From: Candidatus Omnitrophota bacterium
GTDB taxonomy: Bacteria > Hinthialibacterota > Hinthialibacteria > Hinthialibacterales > Hinthialibacteraceae
Direction: 5' to 3'
Assembly (NCBI GenBank): GCA_013177805.1
Contig: JABLXU010000001.1
Location: 124,001-188,000 of the forward strand
DNA length: 64,000 nt
A program made the position numbers and the translations under genes. The notes beneath the pieces were generated by a model. That model was not told the origin of the DNA. It worked only from the letters and a program-made list of their open reading frames with translations, and searched no databases. The number at the start of each line of letters is the position of its first letter. The first letter of the stretch is position 1. Of the stretch, positions 8,909 through 17,159 are shown one piece after another.

Positions 8909-10294
8909 ATGTACTTCTACTTTCACCGGATAGGATTCGCCAGCCTTATCTTCGCCTTCTGGTTCACGCCCTTGGTTCCGGACAGCCAAGGTCAAGAATC
9001 CGTTGAGGAACGGGTGCAAAAACTGGAAGAAGAAAACAAGGCCTTGCGCGGCCTCGTGGAAGATCTGCAAAAACGCCTCGACCAACTGGCGCCCGCCAAA
9101 CCAGAAAAACCAACAGCCGAAGAAGAAAAACCTAAGAAGAAAAAGGAGAAAGAAGCCGCGCCGGCCGCCGTGGAACCCGCCGCCCCAGCTGAGGGAAAAG
9201 CCCCCCCCGAAGCGGAAGCGCCGCCGGAAAAGACGAAAAAAGATTATTGGCTTCCCTCTTTGAAAGGGGAATATTTCAGCTTGGGCGGCCGGTTGCAATT
9301 CGAATATTTCGATCCGGAAAATGAGACGGCGTTGCGGTCCGCGATGCCCGATAATCCCAACGGCAGTTTCAAAGTGGACGAATTCCGCATCTACCTCGAC
9401 GCCGACTTCAAAAACAACGTCCGCTTCCATGGTAAATACGACGTGGAAGGCGAAGAAGGCAATCTCGTCGAAACCTACGTCGATTTCGAGAATCTGCCCC
9501 TGTGGTCCGCACTGCGCGTGGGCGTTCAACCCCGCTTTTACCGGCCGGACCGCTATACCGAGAGCTACCCCTTGGCGGGGAACGCCTTTTGGCGGAAACG
9601 GGACCTGGGGATCACTTGGAAAGGGACGCTGGATCCGGTGTACGCCTTTATGTCCGTCTCCAACGGCGCCACGCTGGACCGGGAAGAAGTGGGAGAGGAC
9701 CAGGGCGACCGCCTGATTGGAGAAAACCTCACGGAATTGGATTTCAACGGAAACAAGGAGTTCAGCGCCGGACTCGGCCTGGATCTGAACCTGGATCCCT
9801 ACGGGAAACTCAACCTCATGGGATTCGGCATGGTAGGAGATCTGTCGGACGAAGACCTCCGGTTTCTCCAGTTGCAAGTCCCCGGCTATGGTTTCCGGAA
9901 CGACGACCAACGAGAGATGGCGGGCGTTAACCTGGACTACCGCATCGACGAATGGGATTTCTTCGCCCAGGCCATCGGGCGGCGCGACGGGGAGTTGGAA
10001 CGGTTCGGGTGGTACACGGAGTTGTCCTACAAGTTCAACTTCAAGGGAATGCGCTACCTCAACTCGCTGCGGCCCCTGGTCCGCTACGGGGAGCTGGATA
10101 CAAACTTGACTCCCCAACCCTTTATCGCCAACGGATCTTTGACCTGGGACCGGGAGCAATGGCTGTTCGCGGTGATCGCGGAACTGGTCCGCAACGTCTC
10201 GTTCCGGGCGGAATACATGCTGAACGAAGAAAAAACCGGCGGCCCCGGCGCCCAAAACAACGAATTGCTGTTCCAATTGGAAATCGTATTTTAG
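8909..10294 (+). CDS. Phosphate-selective-type outer-membrane porin (OprO/OprP family)
   Basis: The 461 residues start with a signal peptide (about 1-28). A short coiled coil (about 31-60, KLEEENKALRGLVEDLQK) follows, then a Lys/Pro/Ala/Glu-rich linker (to about 110) and an aromatic-rich beta-barrel domain. The sequence ends in Phe, the usual signal for outer-membrane insertion. The coiled coil plus linker may tether the trimer to peptidoglycan, as in other OmpM-like or OprP-like porins. The family name does not prove phosphate specificity. The DUF4956 gene begins 88 bp downstream in the same direction. Confidence 0.83.
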   Translation: MYFYFHRIGFASLIFAFWFTPLVPDSQGQESVEERVQKLEEENKALRGLVEDLQKRLDQLAPAKPEKPTAEEEKPKKKKEKEAAPAAVEPAAPAEGKAPPEAEAPPEKTKKDYWLPSLKGEYFSLGGRLQFEYFDPENETALRSAMPDNPNGSFKVDEFRIYLDADFKNNVRFHGKYDVEGEEGNLVETYVDFENLPLWSALRVGVQPRFYRPDRYTESYPLAGNAFWRKRDLGITWKGTLDPVYAFMSVSNGATLDREEVGEDQGDRLIGENLTELDFNGNKEFSAGLGLDLNLDPYGKLNLMGFGMVGDLSDEDLRFLQLQVPGYGFRNDDQREMAGVNLDYRIDEWDFFAQAIGRRDGELERFGWYTELSYKFNFKGMRYLNSLRPLVRYGELDTNLTPQPFIANGSLTWDREQWLFAVIAELVRNVSFRAEYMLNEEKTGGPGAQNNELLFQLEIVF

Positions 10295-10382
10295 CGATGA
10301 GCGCGGCGCCAACGGCATCCGCCTTGGCCGCCGGCTTCTTCCAAAAACACTTGTATATAGTATCAATTCAGAATTCTGTTCA

Positions 10383-11153
10383 ATGGATGAGGTTCACCAA
10401 ATCGCCATGTCTTCCGACCAGATAGCCAGCGCGACCGCATGGATCCCGGCCCCCATCACCCATTTTATCGACACCATGACGCAACAGGTATCTGCCCAGG
10501 GACCCAATTATCATGAACAAAAGACCTTTTTGGCCATTCTTGTTACCCTCTCGATCGCCGCCATTCTCGGCGCCGTGATCGCGTATCATCCCAAGCGCCA
10601 GATCGAGGGGTACGGCCCCGCCAGCGATCAGGAACTCAAAAATACCAAAATCATGATCTGTATCGCGGGCGCGATCATGGTGATCCTGATTCAAGGAAGC
10701 TTGGAACGCGCCTTCGGCCTGGTGGGTCTGGGCAGTTTCGTCCGGTACCGGACCGCCATGCGCAATCCATTCGATCTATCGCTTATTTTTATTCTTATTG
10801 GTTTGGGGATGGCATGCGGCCTCGCCAACTTCGAACTGGCGATCACCATCACGGGTTTCATTTATATTCTCTTGTACGTGCTTTCATTTACGGGCAGTTC
10901 TTACCGGTATCACTGGGAAGTGAAAATCACGACCAACAATCCCACCGGGGCCGAGCGGGCGTTCCGCAAAATAGCCTCCAAATATAAATTTCAAATCCTG
11001 CGAATGCAAAAAAGTAAGGAAACCGGCCGGTTCCGGAGCCGCTTCAACACCAAGCAGCCCCTCGATTCCGACCAACTCACGCAGGAGATGAAAGACCTGT
11101 GCGGGGAAAGCAGCATTTTCACCCGCTTTGAGTGGGATTTGCAGGAAGAATGA
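10383..11153 (+). CDS. DUF4956 integral membrane protein
   Basis: The 256-residue protein has four likely membrane helices between residues about 48 and 178. Between helices two and three lies the DUF4956 core around RAFGLVGLGSFVRYRTAMRN. A cytoplasmic C-terminal domain of about 75 residues follows. In other bacteria DUF4956 proteins often neighbour VTC-type polyphosphate polymerases, but no such gene is present here; instead a P-loop ATPase follows after 158 bp. The function is unknown. The neighbouring porin hints at an envelope or anion-related role. Confidence 0.8.
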   Translation: MDEVHQIAMSSDQIASATAWIPAPITHFIDTMTQQVSAQGPNYHEQKTFLAILVTLSIAAILGAVIAYHPKRQIEGYGPASDQELKNTKIMICIAGAIMVILIQGSLERAFGLVGLGSFVRYRTAMRNPFDLSLIFILIGLGMACGLANFELAITITGFIYILLYVLSFTGSSYRYHWEVKITTNNPTGAERAFRKIASKYKFQILRMQKSKETGRFRSRFNTKQPLDSDQLTQEMKDLCGESSIFTRFEWDLQEE

Positions 11154-11311
11154 TCCAGCCACGCGCGGTGCCCTCCGGGATCGAGTCCCTTCCACGCGGA
11201 TCGTCCGCCCATGGACAGTTTCCGCCTGCCCGACTATCGTACAATCGATCCCGGCACCGGGGATTTCCGGGTGCCGGCCCATTCCGAATCGGTCAAGGGT
11301 GAACGGTTTCC

Positions 11312-12802
11312 ATGTTTACACAGAAATGGCGTGAACACTGGGGATTGATGGACGATCCCTTTAATTCGGAAGATGCGGACAAGGATAGCATTCTTTCCGC
11401 GCTCGATTCTTCCGTGGTGCACTGGAGTTTTGACCGCATGTACGGCAATCCCCGCATGGCCGCGCCGGCCATCGTCTTCGGGGAAAAAGGCAGCGGGAAA
11501 AGCGGCCTGCGGCTGATGATCCGCCGGCGGTTGCTCGACTGGAATGAAAAACATCCCGATGAAAAGGTTTTTCTGATCGAGTACATCGACTTCAATCCCT
11601 ATCTGGCGCGCTTCCGGCGGGTGATCGGCGCCCGGGCCGACGACCGGCAGGCGGCTCAGGACGTGGTGAAACGCTGGAAAATCTCCGACCACCTGGATTC
11701 CATCCTCTCCCTGGGCGTAACGAAGTTCATCGACGGGATCCTGGCTTCCGGCACGCCGCCCCAATCCCTGACCCGCAAGCAGAAGATGTATCTCCTCCTG
11801 CTGACCACCCTCTATTACAACTCCGACCGCAAATCCACGGGGGAAGCGCTGCACTCCCTCAACCGGCTGATCCGGTATCGTTCTTTTCTCCCCACTCTGC
11901 GATGGGGGGTCACCATCGGTATGACCCTCCTCAGCTTCTTGCTGCTGCTCTTTCCGTATCTCAGTTCCATGGCCATCGGTCCGAACCAGTTGTGGTTCAC
12001 CCTTGGCGGGCTGGGTCTCCTGGGCACCTGGGGCTGGTGGCTGTACCACTATTTCTCCATACACACGCAATCTTCCTGGGCGGCCCGCAGCGTGAAAATC
12101 CTGGCCCGCAACCCGGCCAACCTGGCCCTGCTGTTAAGCAAGGTCTCTGCCAAGGAACGGAAAGAGTACATTCTCCCCCGCGGGTCCGAGGAGGCCACCC
12201 GCTATCATCTCCTGGACCGCTTCATGGACCTGCTGGAAACGGCCGGCTATCAGGGCGTGTATGTCTTGATGGACCGCGTGGACGAACCGTCCCTGCTCAG
12301 CGTCAGCGAAGACCTGATGCGCCAGTTCGTGGAACGGTTGCTGGACATCAAACTCCTGCAATATCCCCGGCTGGGTTTGAAACTCTTTCTGCCCATCGAA
12401 ATGGACATCATCCACCGCAACGCCGCGCCCGAGCAGTTAAAACACATGCGCCTCGACAAGTCCAATCTCATCGAACAGCTGAAATGGAGCGGGCAGGAAC
12501 TGTACGAAATCGCCAGCCAACGTCTGCGCGTGTGCCAGTCGCCGGAGGCCCCTCCCATTCAGTTGAGCGACCTGTTCGAGGATGGCTTCGATTTCGCCTG
12601 CCTGCGGGACACCTTGACCACCCTGGGCACGCCCCGCTACGCCTTCGGCTTCCTCTCCACGTTGATCACGGATTACGTCAAGGAGCTGCCCAACGACCTG
12701 CCGGATTCCGACCCCCGGTGGAAAATCACCCGCTCCCAGTTCGAAGTGGCGCGGGCCTTGTGGGTAGACCGCTCCGGCGTCCTGCGGCGGATTTTGAACT
12801 GA
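11312..12802 (+). CDS. P-loop ATPase with central membrane helices (KAP/AAA-like)
   Basis: This 496-residue protein has Walker A GEKGSGKS at residues 57-64 and a probable Walker B GVYVLMDRVDEP near 314-325. A pair of hydrophobic helices (about 195-245) sits between them. That layout, an NTPase interrupted by membrane segments, recalls KAP-type P-loop NTPases. The C-terminal half is mixed alpha/beta and not recognised. An AAGGG site precedes the ATG at 11312. The small gene 12817-13056 starts 14 bp after the stop, so the two are almost surely cotranscribed. It probably works at the inner membrane with the DUF4956 protein; the task is unknown. Confidence 0.72.
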   Translation: MFTQKWREHWGLMDDPFNSEDADKDSILSALDSSVVHWSFDRMYGNPRMAAPAIVFGEKGSGKSGLRLMIRRRLLDWNEKHPDEKVFLIEYIDFNPYLARFRRVIGARADDRQAAQDVVKRWKISDHLDSILSLGVTKFIDGILASGTPPQSLTRKQKMYLLLLTTLYYNSDRKSTGEALHSLNRLIRYRSFLPTLRWGVTIGMTLLSFLLLLFPYLSSMAIGPNQLWFTLGGLGLLGTWGWWLYHYFSIHTQSSWAARSVKILARNPANLALLLSKVSAKERKEYILPRGSEEATRYHLLDRFMDLLETAGYQGVYVLMDRVDEPSLLSVSEDLMRQFVERLLDIKLLQYPRLGLKLFLPIEMDIIHRNAAPEQLKHMRLDKSNLIEQLKWSGQELYEIASQRLRVCQSPEAPPIQLSDLFEDGFDFACLRDTLTTLGTPRYAFGFLSTLITDYVKELPNDLPDSDPRWKITRSQFEVARALWVDRSGVLRRILN

Positions 12803-12816
12803 CTGGACCGCCGGCC

Positions 12817-13056
12817 ATGCTGACCCGCGAGGAAATCCTGACCCTTCTGGATGAGATGATCGAACACCAGCACCGGAAGGTGTTGGACATCGCCCGGAAG
12901 ATGAATCCCCACCTCACGCCGGAAGATCTCCGCAATTTTGACGATTTCCCTGATCTGCGTGACAATCCCCGGTTTAACTTTGAGGATGGCATTCTGGCCG
13001 GCTACCTGAGCGCCCGCACCGCCCTCCTGGCCGAACTCAACCAGAAATCCACTTGA
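12817..13056 (+). CDS. Small acidic helical protein, unknown function
   Basis: The 79-residue product is helical, with many Glu, Asp and Leu residues and no cysteine or signal peptide. Its ATG lies 14 bp after the stop of the P-loop ATPase gene, in a different frame. The short gap suggests a partner or regulator of that ATPase. A much longer frame runs upstream across the ATPase gene but is only its shadow. No known family was recognised. Confidence 0.65.
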   Translation: MLTREEILTLLDEMIEHQHRKVLDIARKMNPHLTPEDLRNFDDFPDLRDNPRFNFEDGILAGYLSARTALLAELNQKST

Positions 13057-13225
13057 TCCTCCCCCCCCCGATTCCCCTGGGTGAAAGGCCGGGGGATGGT
13101 AACCACTCCTCCAAAGTTGAATCCGTAAATAACAGCTTCGCCGTTCCGCTCAAATCCATTACAATACCTGCGTGTACCAGAATGATGTCCTGAAAGATCG
13201 ATTTTCCAAGGCGGTTGTTCCTGCC

Positions 13226-14140
13226 ATGACCAAAGAATCCTCCAGTGCTCACGATCCCCTGGCCGAGCGGATCCTCAAGTCCCGCCGTATTCCTGTTCAT
13301 CCGGGCCGCACCCGCCGGTTCCGGGTGCGGCCGTTCCGGACCCAGCGCAAAAACATCAACCTGATTCACCTGCTGCCCAATGTGCTCACCAGTTTCAATG
13401 TGGCTTGCGGAGTCAGCGCCATCCTGTTCGCCACCGAAGGCCGGTTTGAAATCGCCGCGCAGATGATCTTGTTGGCGGGTTTTTTTGACCTGATCGATGG
13501 CAAGGTGGCGCGGCTGGTCGGGTCGTCCTCCCAGTTCGGGACGCAGTTGGATTCATTGGCGGATGTCATTTCTTTCGGTGCCGCCCCGCCGTTGCTGTAT
13601 CACGCGATGCTGTACCCCAACGGCCCCAACCGGCTCAGCGTCGCGCTGGTGTTGATCTACACCCTGTGCACCGCCTTGCGGCTGGCCCGGTACAACGTGC
13701 AGGCTTCCGGCGGGCAGAAACGCACCCATTTCACCGGCCTGCCCTGCCCGGCCCCGGCCGGATTTCTGGCCGCGCTGGTGCTGATCAGCTACGAATACAA
13801 CTTTTTACTGGTCCCCCCGGTCAACCCAGTGGTCAACATCGGGATTCATATTTTGCTGGTCAGCCTGGCGGGCATGATGGTCAGCACCATCACCTTTCCT
13901 GATTTCTCAACCATCCACGTGGAAAAAAAGAATGTGTACCAGTATAACGTGATCATCGTGCTGATCCTGTGCGTGGCGGTCCTCCGCTTCAAAGAAGTGT
14001 TCACCATTCTGGTCGGCACTTATATCATGGCCGGTCCGGTCATCACCATCCGCGAATACAGCCGCCGGCGCGCGGAACACGCCGCCGGATTGGAACCTTC
14101 CCCTGCCAAGAATCCAGAAACTCCCGTAGAGAATCCCTAA
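13226..14140 (+). CDS. pssA: CDP-diacylglycerol-serine O-phosphatidyltransferase
   Basis: The protein carries the complete CDP-alcohol phosphotransferase motif D-x2-D-G-x2-A-R-x8-G-x3-D-x3-D, reading DLIDGKVAR then G, D and D. It has about eight hydrophobic segments. It joins CDP-diacylglycerol and serine to make phosphatidylserine in the inner membrane, the precursor of phosphatidylethanolamine. A GTG at 13172 would add 18 residues, but a -10-like TACAAT at 13160-13165 would put transcription start at about that codon, so the ATG at 13226 (304 residues) is preferred. No decarboxylase gene is adjacent. Confidence 0.9.
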   Translation: MTKESSSAHDPLAERILKSRRIPVHPGRTRRFRVRPFRTQRKNINLIHLLPNVLTSFNVACGVSAILFATEGRFEIAAQMILLAGFFDLIDGKVARLVGSSSQFGTQLDSLADVISFGAAPPLLYHAMLYPNGPNRLSVALVLIYTLCTALRLARYNVQASGGQKRTHFTGLPCPAPAGFLAALVLISYEYNFLLVPPVNPVVNIGIHILLVSLAGMMVSTITFPDFSTIHVEKKNVYQYNVIIVLILCVAVLRFKEVFTILVGTYIMAGPVITIREYSRRRAEHAAGLEPSPAKNPETPVENP

Positions 14141-14188
14141 TTTCCGGCCGGAGACTCGAATGGCCCCGTTCACCACGGAGTTTTAGGT

Positions 14189-15322
14189 ATGGTCTTTTGG
14201 AAAAAGAAAGACAAAAATCATTCTTCCTCTCCTCAGGAAATTCAGCTGGCCCCGGGAACTCCGGCGCGGCCGGATCACGTGTTGGTATGGATCGACGCGG
14301 CATATGCCGATCTGCCGGCCCGGTTTGTCCGCGGCTTGGCCTTGGCGGAAGCCTTCCGGCAGGCCGCCGTGCCCAACGTCACCCTGGCCTGCCTTCCCAC
14401 CCGAAACCTCCCCGGCGCGGCCGAAGAACGGAACATCCACTGGCTGAACATCCGCCCCAACGGGGCCCCGGTGCTTTTCTCGGAGATTCTGGAAACCACC
14501 CAGGCCGACCTGGTCCTCGCGGATTGCCTTACGCCTCCCCGGTTTCAGCCCACTCCGTGGTTGGCCTTATTCGCCCTGATTTCCGATTCGTACTCGGATT
14601 CCCTGATCGCCTCTTCCGCGGTCGATTCCCTGCTCCTCCCCGGCTTGGTCAGCCCGCCGGTTTTTGCCGCTTTAAGCCTGCCACCCAGCCGCATGGCGGA
14701 TTGTTTCCACGGCACGCGGTATCTCCCCTTGCCGGCTCTCTATTTCGCGGATAAGACGAAAGCGGATGACGCTTCTGCAGGGCCTCCGGAAGAAAAACGA
14801 TTCCTGATCGCTGTCTCGGTCCATGTAAATCCGGACAGCATCGCCATGCTGGTGGAATGCCTCCGTGAATCCGGGACGGGCCGGATCCAAATCCTGGCCG
14901 ATGTGTCCCAAACCGCCGCGGACCGGCTGCGGGATAATCTCGCCGGAGACATCGAGTGGCTACATGATCCCCCTCTCGGCGGCCGCTGGCAAATCATCAG
15001 GGAGGCTTCGTGGATCCTGTCATATCCCGGCCTGCCCGTGTATGAATGCTTGCTGGCCGGCCAATCCGTGATTCTGCTCCCCCGTTCCGATCCCGAAGAA
15101 CGGATCTGCCGGTTGGTCGAATCCCGGGGCGCGGCCCGCGTGATCCCAGCCCAGATCACATCCGATAAGGAAAAATTGAAAACTTGCTTGAACGGCTGGC
15201 TCCATGATGAAACGCTGTACCAAAACTTGCGGCAAAACGCGCGGGAAGTGGTGGAAGGCAACGGCGCGCGGAACACCGTGGATATCCTGTTAAACCGCTT
15301 CCGCCACCGGAAGGGGAAATAA
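14189..15322 (+). CDS. GT-B-fold protein resembling PseG/MurG
   Basis: The 377-residue protein has no signal peptide. Its C-terminal part around SYPGLPVYECLLAGQSVILL resembles the nucleotide-sugar end of PseG and MurG, where a Gly-rich turn and a Glu bind the donor. The N-terminal half has a Rossmann-like pattern but no firm family. It follows pssA after 48 bp in the same direction and may share its transcript. It could be a glycosyltransferase or a UDP-sugar hydrolase. No pseudaminic acid genes are nearby, so a PseG role is not supported. Confidence 0.55.
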   Translation: MVFWKKKDKNHSSSPQEIQLAPGTPARPDHVLVWIDAAYADLPARFVRGLALAEAFRQAAVPNVTLACLPTRNLPGAAEERNIHWLNIRPNGAPVLFSEILETTQADLVLADCLTPPRFQPTPWLALFALISDSYSDSLIASSAVDSLLLPGLVSPPVFAALSLPPSRMADCFHGTRYLPLPALYFADKTKADDASAGPPEEKRFLIAVSVHVNPDSIAMLVECLRESGTGRIQILADVSQTAADRLRDNLAGDIEWLHDPPLGGRWQIIREASWILSYPGLPVYECLLAGQSVILLPRSDPEERICRLVESRGAARVIPAQITSDKEKLKTCLNGWLHDETLYQNLRQNAREVVEGNGARNTVDILLNRFRHRKGK

Positions 15323-15398
15323 ACGGTTCCCGGCAGCCGGAGAGTGTTCCACGGCCGGTGCTCAACAATCCCACCCACCGGCGGCATCGCGCCGGATC

Positions 15399-15438
15399 AA
15401 AAAAATCCACCCAATCCGTACATGCGGATTGGGTGGAT
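15399..15438 (-). terminator. Intrinsic terminator of the LamG protein gene
   Basis: Perfect 14-bp arms ATCCACCCAATCCG (15405-15418) and CGGATTGGGTGGAT (15425-15438) enclose a 6-nt loop. Read on the minus strand, the stem is followed by a run of seven T (A at 15399-15405 on plus). It lies 45 bp past the stop at 15483. Confidence 0.9.
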
Positions 15439-15482
15439 AAGCGCTTACCTGAGTAGTAGCGTTGCTTTCGTCCAGAATGGGA

Positions 15483-16874
15483 TTAGTACAGTGACCACTC
15501 GCTGACGCCGGCGGGATTCATCGGCGCGGTGAAATGGGCTTGGATCCGCTCCTCGGTCAATACGTTGCCGTACACCGCGACTTCATCGATATACCCGTTG
15601 AAGTTGTCGCCTTGATCCGAGCCGCCCACCACCACCTGATTGCCGGCGCTGGCGGTCGCGAGACCGGCGGTGGTTGACGCCAGGACACCGTCGATGTAAA
15701 TCCGGAATTCCCCGGCCGCCGTGTCGTTCACCATCACGCAATAATACCACCGGTCGGTTTCGTTAGGAATCGGCACCGCGGGACGCGTTCCGTCGCTCAG
15801 CGAGAAGAATTCCAACGTGTCCGTCTTATAGGCAAAAATGACCGCGCTTTGCGTTCCGCCAGTCCGCCGGAAAAAGAGGTAGGAGTTGGAACTTCGGAAT
15901 TTCGGATTGAACCACAACTCGTACGTGAAATCGTCCAGGTTGTACAGAATCTGCGCCTGGTTCGAGGTCACCCGGCCGAAAAGGGCTTTGTTGGGCGCGC
16001 CGCCCGGGCCGTCCACGAACTGCACTCCGCTGGGCAGCAAATGGTTGTTGCCCACCTCATCATTGAAATTGCCTTCAAAACGCCAGTAAATCACCGGATT
16101 ATCCGCTTTCACCGCGGCGGCATAACCGCCCGGGAACGCGGCCTGGAAATGCGCGGCGGCTTGCGCGGCGGTCAAGGCTTTGTCGTAAATGGCCACTTCG
16201 TCCAGATAGCCGTTGAAGACACGCCCTTCCGGATTCGTCCGCGTAGCGCCGATATAAAACTCGAAATCCTGCACGCCGAGGATCGGCTCTAAAAACGCCT
16301 CCTCGTTCCGGGCCGCTTCCTGCCCGTCCACGTAATAAATCAACGTCGCGGACTGATAATGGTACGACATCACCAAGTGATGCCAGGCATCCGTCTGATC
16401 GGGCATGGCGACCACCGCCGGTTCCGCCAATTCACCCGCCCGCCCCACAAACGTAATCTGGCCATTCGCGTAAGTCAGCGAGTTTTCCCCCCCGCCGGTC
16501 CCCCCCGCGAACCGCTGTAAAATGTATTTTCCTTCGTTGACTCCTTTCAGATTGATCCACATTTCGTAGGAAAAATCTTGCACCCCGCTCAGAATGTCGA
16601 CACCAAACGCGGCCGCCCAAGCTTTCCCTTCACTCGAGGAATAGGCTTGGTTGCCCTGACCGGGGCCGGTGACGAAATTTGGCGACACCGCCGGATCCAG
16701 ATTCAAATGGCCCTGCGCGTCCTGCAAGTCATTGGTGAACCGCCAATAGGTCAGCGGATTGTCAGCGGTCACCTGCTCCGCATACAGCTGCGCGCCGGCC
16801 GGCAACGCCACCGCCGCCATCAGGCCGCCCATGAACGCAACGGCGAACAGATTTCTTCTGCGTCTCATCATCAT
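15483..16874 (-). CDS. Secreted protein with two LamG-like domains
   Basis: The 463 residues begin with a signal peptide (about 1-28: Arg-rich start, hydrophobic core, AGA cleavage region). Two repeats of a concanavalin A/LamG-type jelly roll follow, about 32-250 and 255-455. Each opens with the same pattern, V(T/K)ADNP(L/V)(T/I)YWRF, and closes with a GYLDEVAIYDKALT-like stretch. LamG domains bind carbohydrate or protein ligands outside the cell. No catalytic domain or sorting tail is visible. An AAAGGAG site lies 6 bp before three successive ATG codons. The gene is monocistronic, with its own terminator. Confidence 0.85.
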   Translation of the reverse strand: MMMRRRRNLFAVAFMGGLMAAVALPAGAQLYAEQVTADNPLTYWRFTNDLQDAQGHLNLDPAVSPNFVTGPGQGNQAYSSSEGKAWAAAFGVDILSGVQDFSYEMWINLKGVNEGKYILQRFAGGTGGGENSLTYANGQITFVGRAGELAEPAVVAMPDQTDAWHHLVMSYHYQSATLIYYVDGQEAARNEEAFLEPILGVQDFEFYIGATRTNPEGRVFNGYLDEVAIYDKALTAAQAAAHFQAAFPGGYAAAVKADNPVIYWRFEGNFNDEVGNNHLLPSGVQFVDGPGGAPNKALFGRVTSNQAQILYNLDDFTYELWFNPKFRSSNSYLFFRRTGGTQSAVIFAYKTDTLEFFSLSDGTRPAVPIPNETDRWYYCVMVNDTAAGEFRIYIDGVLASTTAGLATASAGNQVVVGGSDQGDNFNGYIDEVAVYGNVLTEERIQAHFTAPMNPAGVSEWSLY

Positions 16875-16967
16875 GTTTCGCTCCTTTGAAATAGAGAATA
16901 CCCAAATGAATGCTTGTCCGGTATAGAAGTTTTCCTAAGGACTGTCAAGTGAAAATAGGGTTGATCC

Positions 16968-16989
16968 ATGGAATTATCATGGAATTATC
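16968..16989. repeat. Exact 11-bp tandem duplication
   Basis: ATGGAATTATC occurs twice head to tail (16968-16978 and 16979-16989) and is followed by a decayed third start, ATTGAATT. It lies in the 285-bp gap between the divergent LamG and glycoside hydrolase genes. Confidence 0.9.
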
Positions 16990-17159
16990 ATTGAATTTCC
17001 ATACGATCGATCGAACGCAAAAAGCAAGGATCGTTCCGAAATCCCATCAACCCCGCAGGGTGGAATCAGGGTTCGATCCGCCCAGATATATGGTATAAAC
17101 TCCATCGATGGCTCAATGGCGGCCTTTGTTTACTATGCCCCAAGAAAAGGAGTTCGGCT

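Noticed and set aside
11211-11348. 45-codon frame between the DUF4956 and ATPase genes
   Set aside because: It has no ribosome binding site, overlaps the ATPase start and shows no family resemblance; part of its plausible look may be chance.
11902-12816. Plus-strand frame upstream of and continuous with the small protein at 12817
   Set aside because: This part overlaps the P-loop ATPase gene completely in another frame and is Pro/Gly/Arg-rich; only the section from the ATG at 12817 is outside the ATPase gene and plausible.
13907-15410. Several minus-strand frames opposite pssA and the GT-B gene
   Set aside because: They are mirror frames of confirmed plus-strand genes and show no protein family features.
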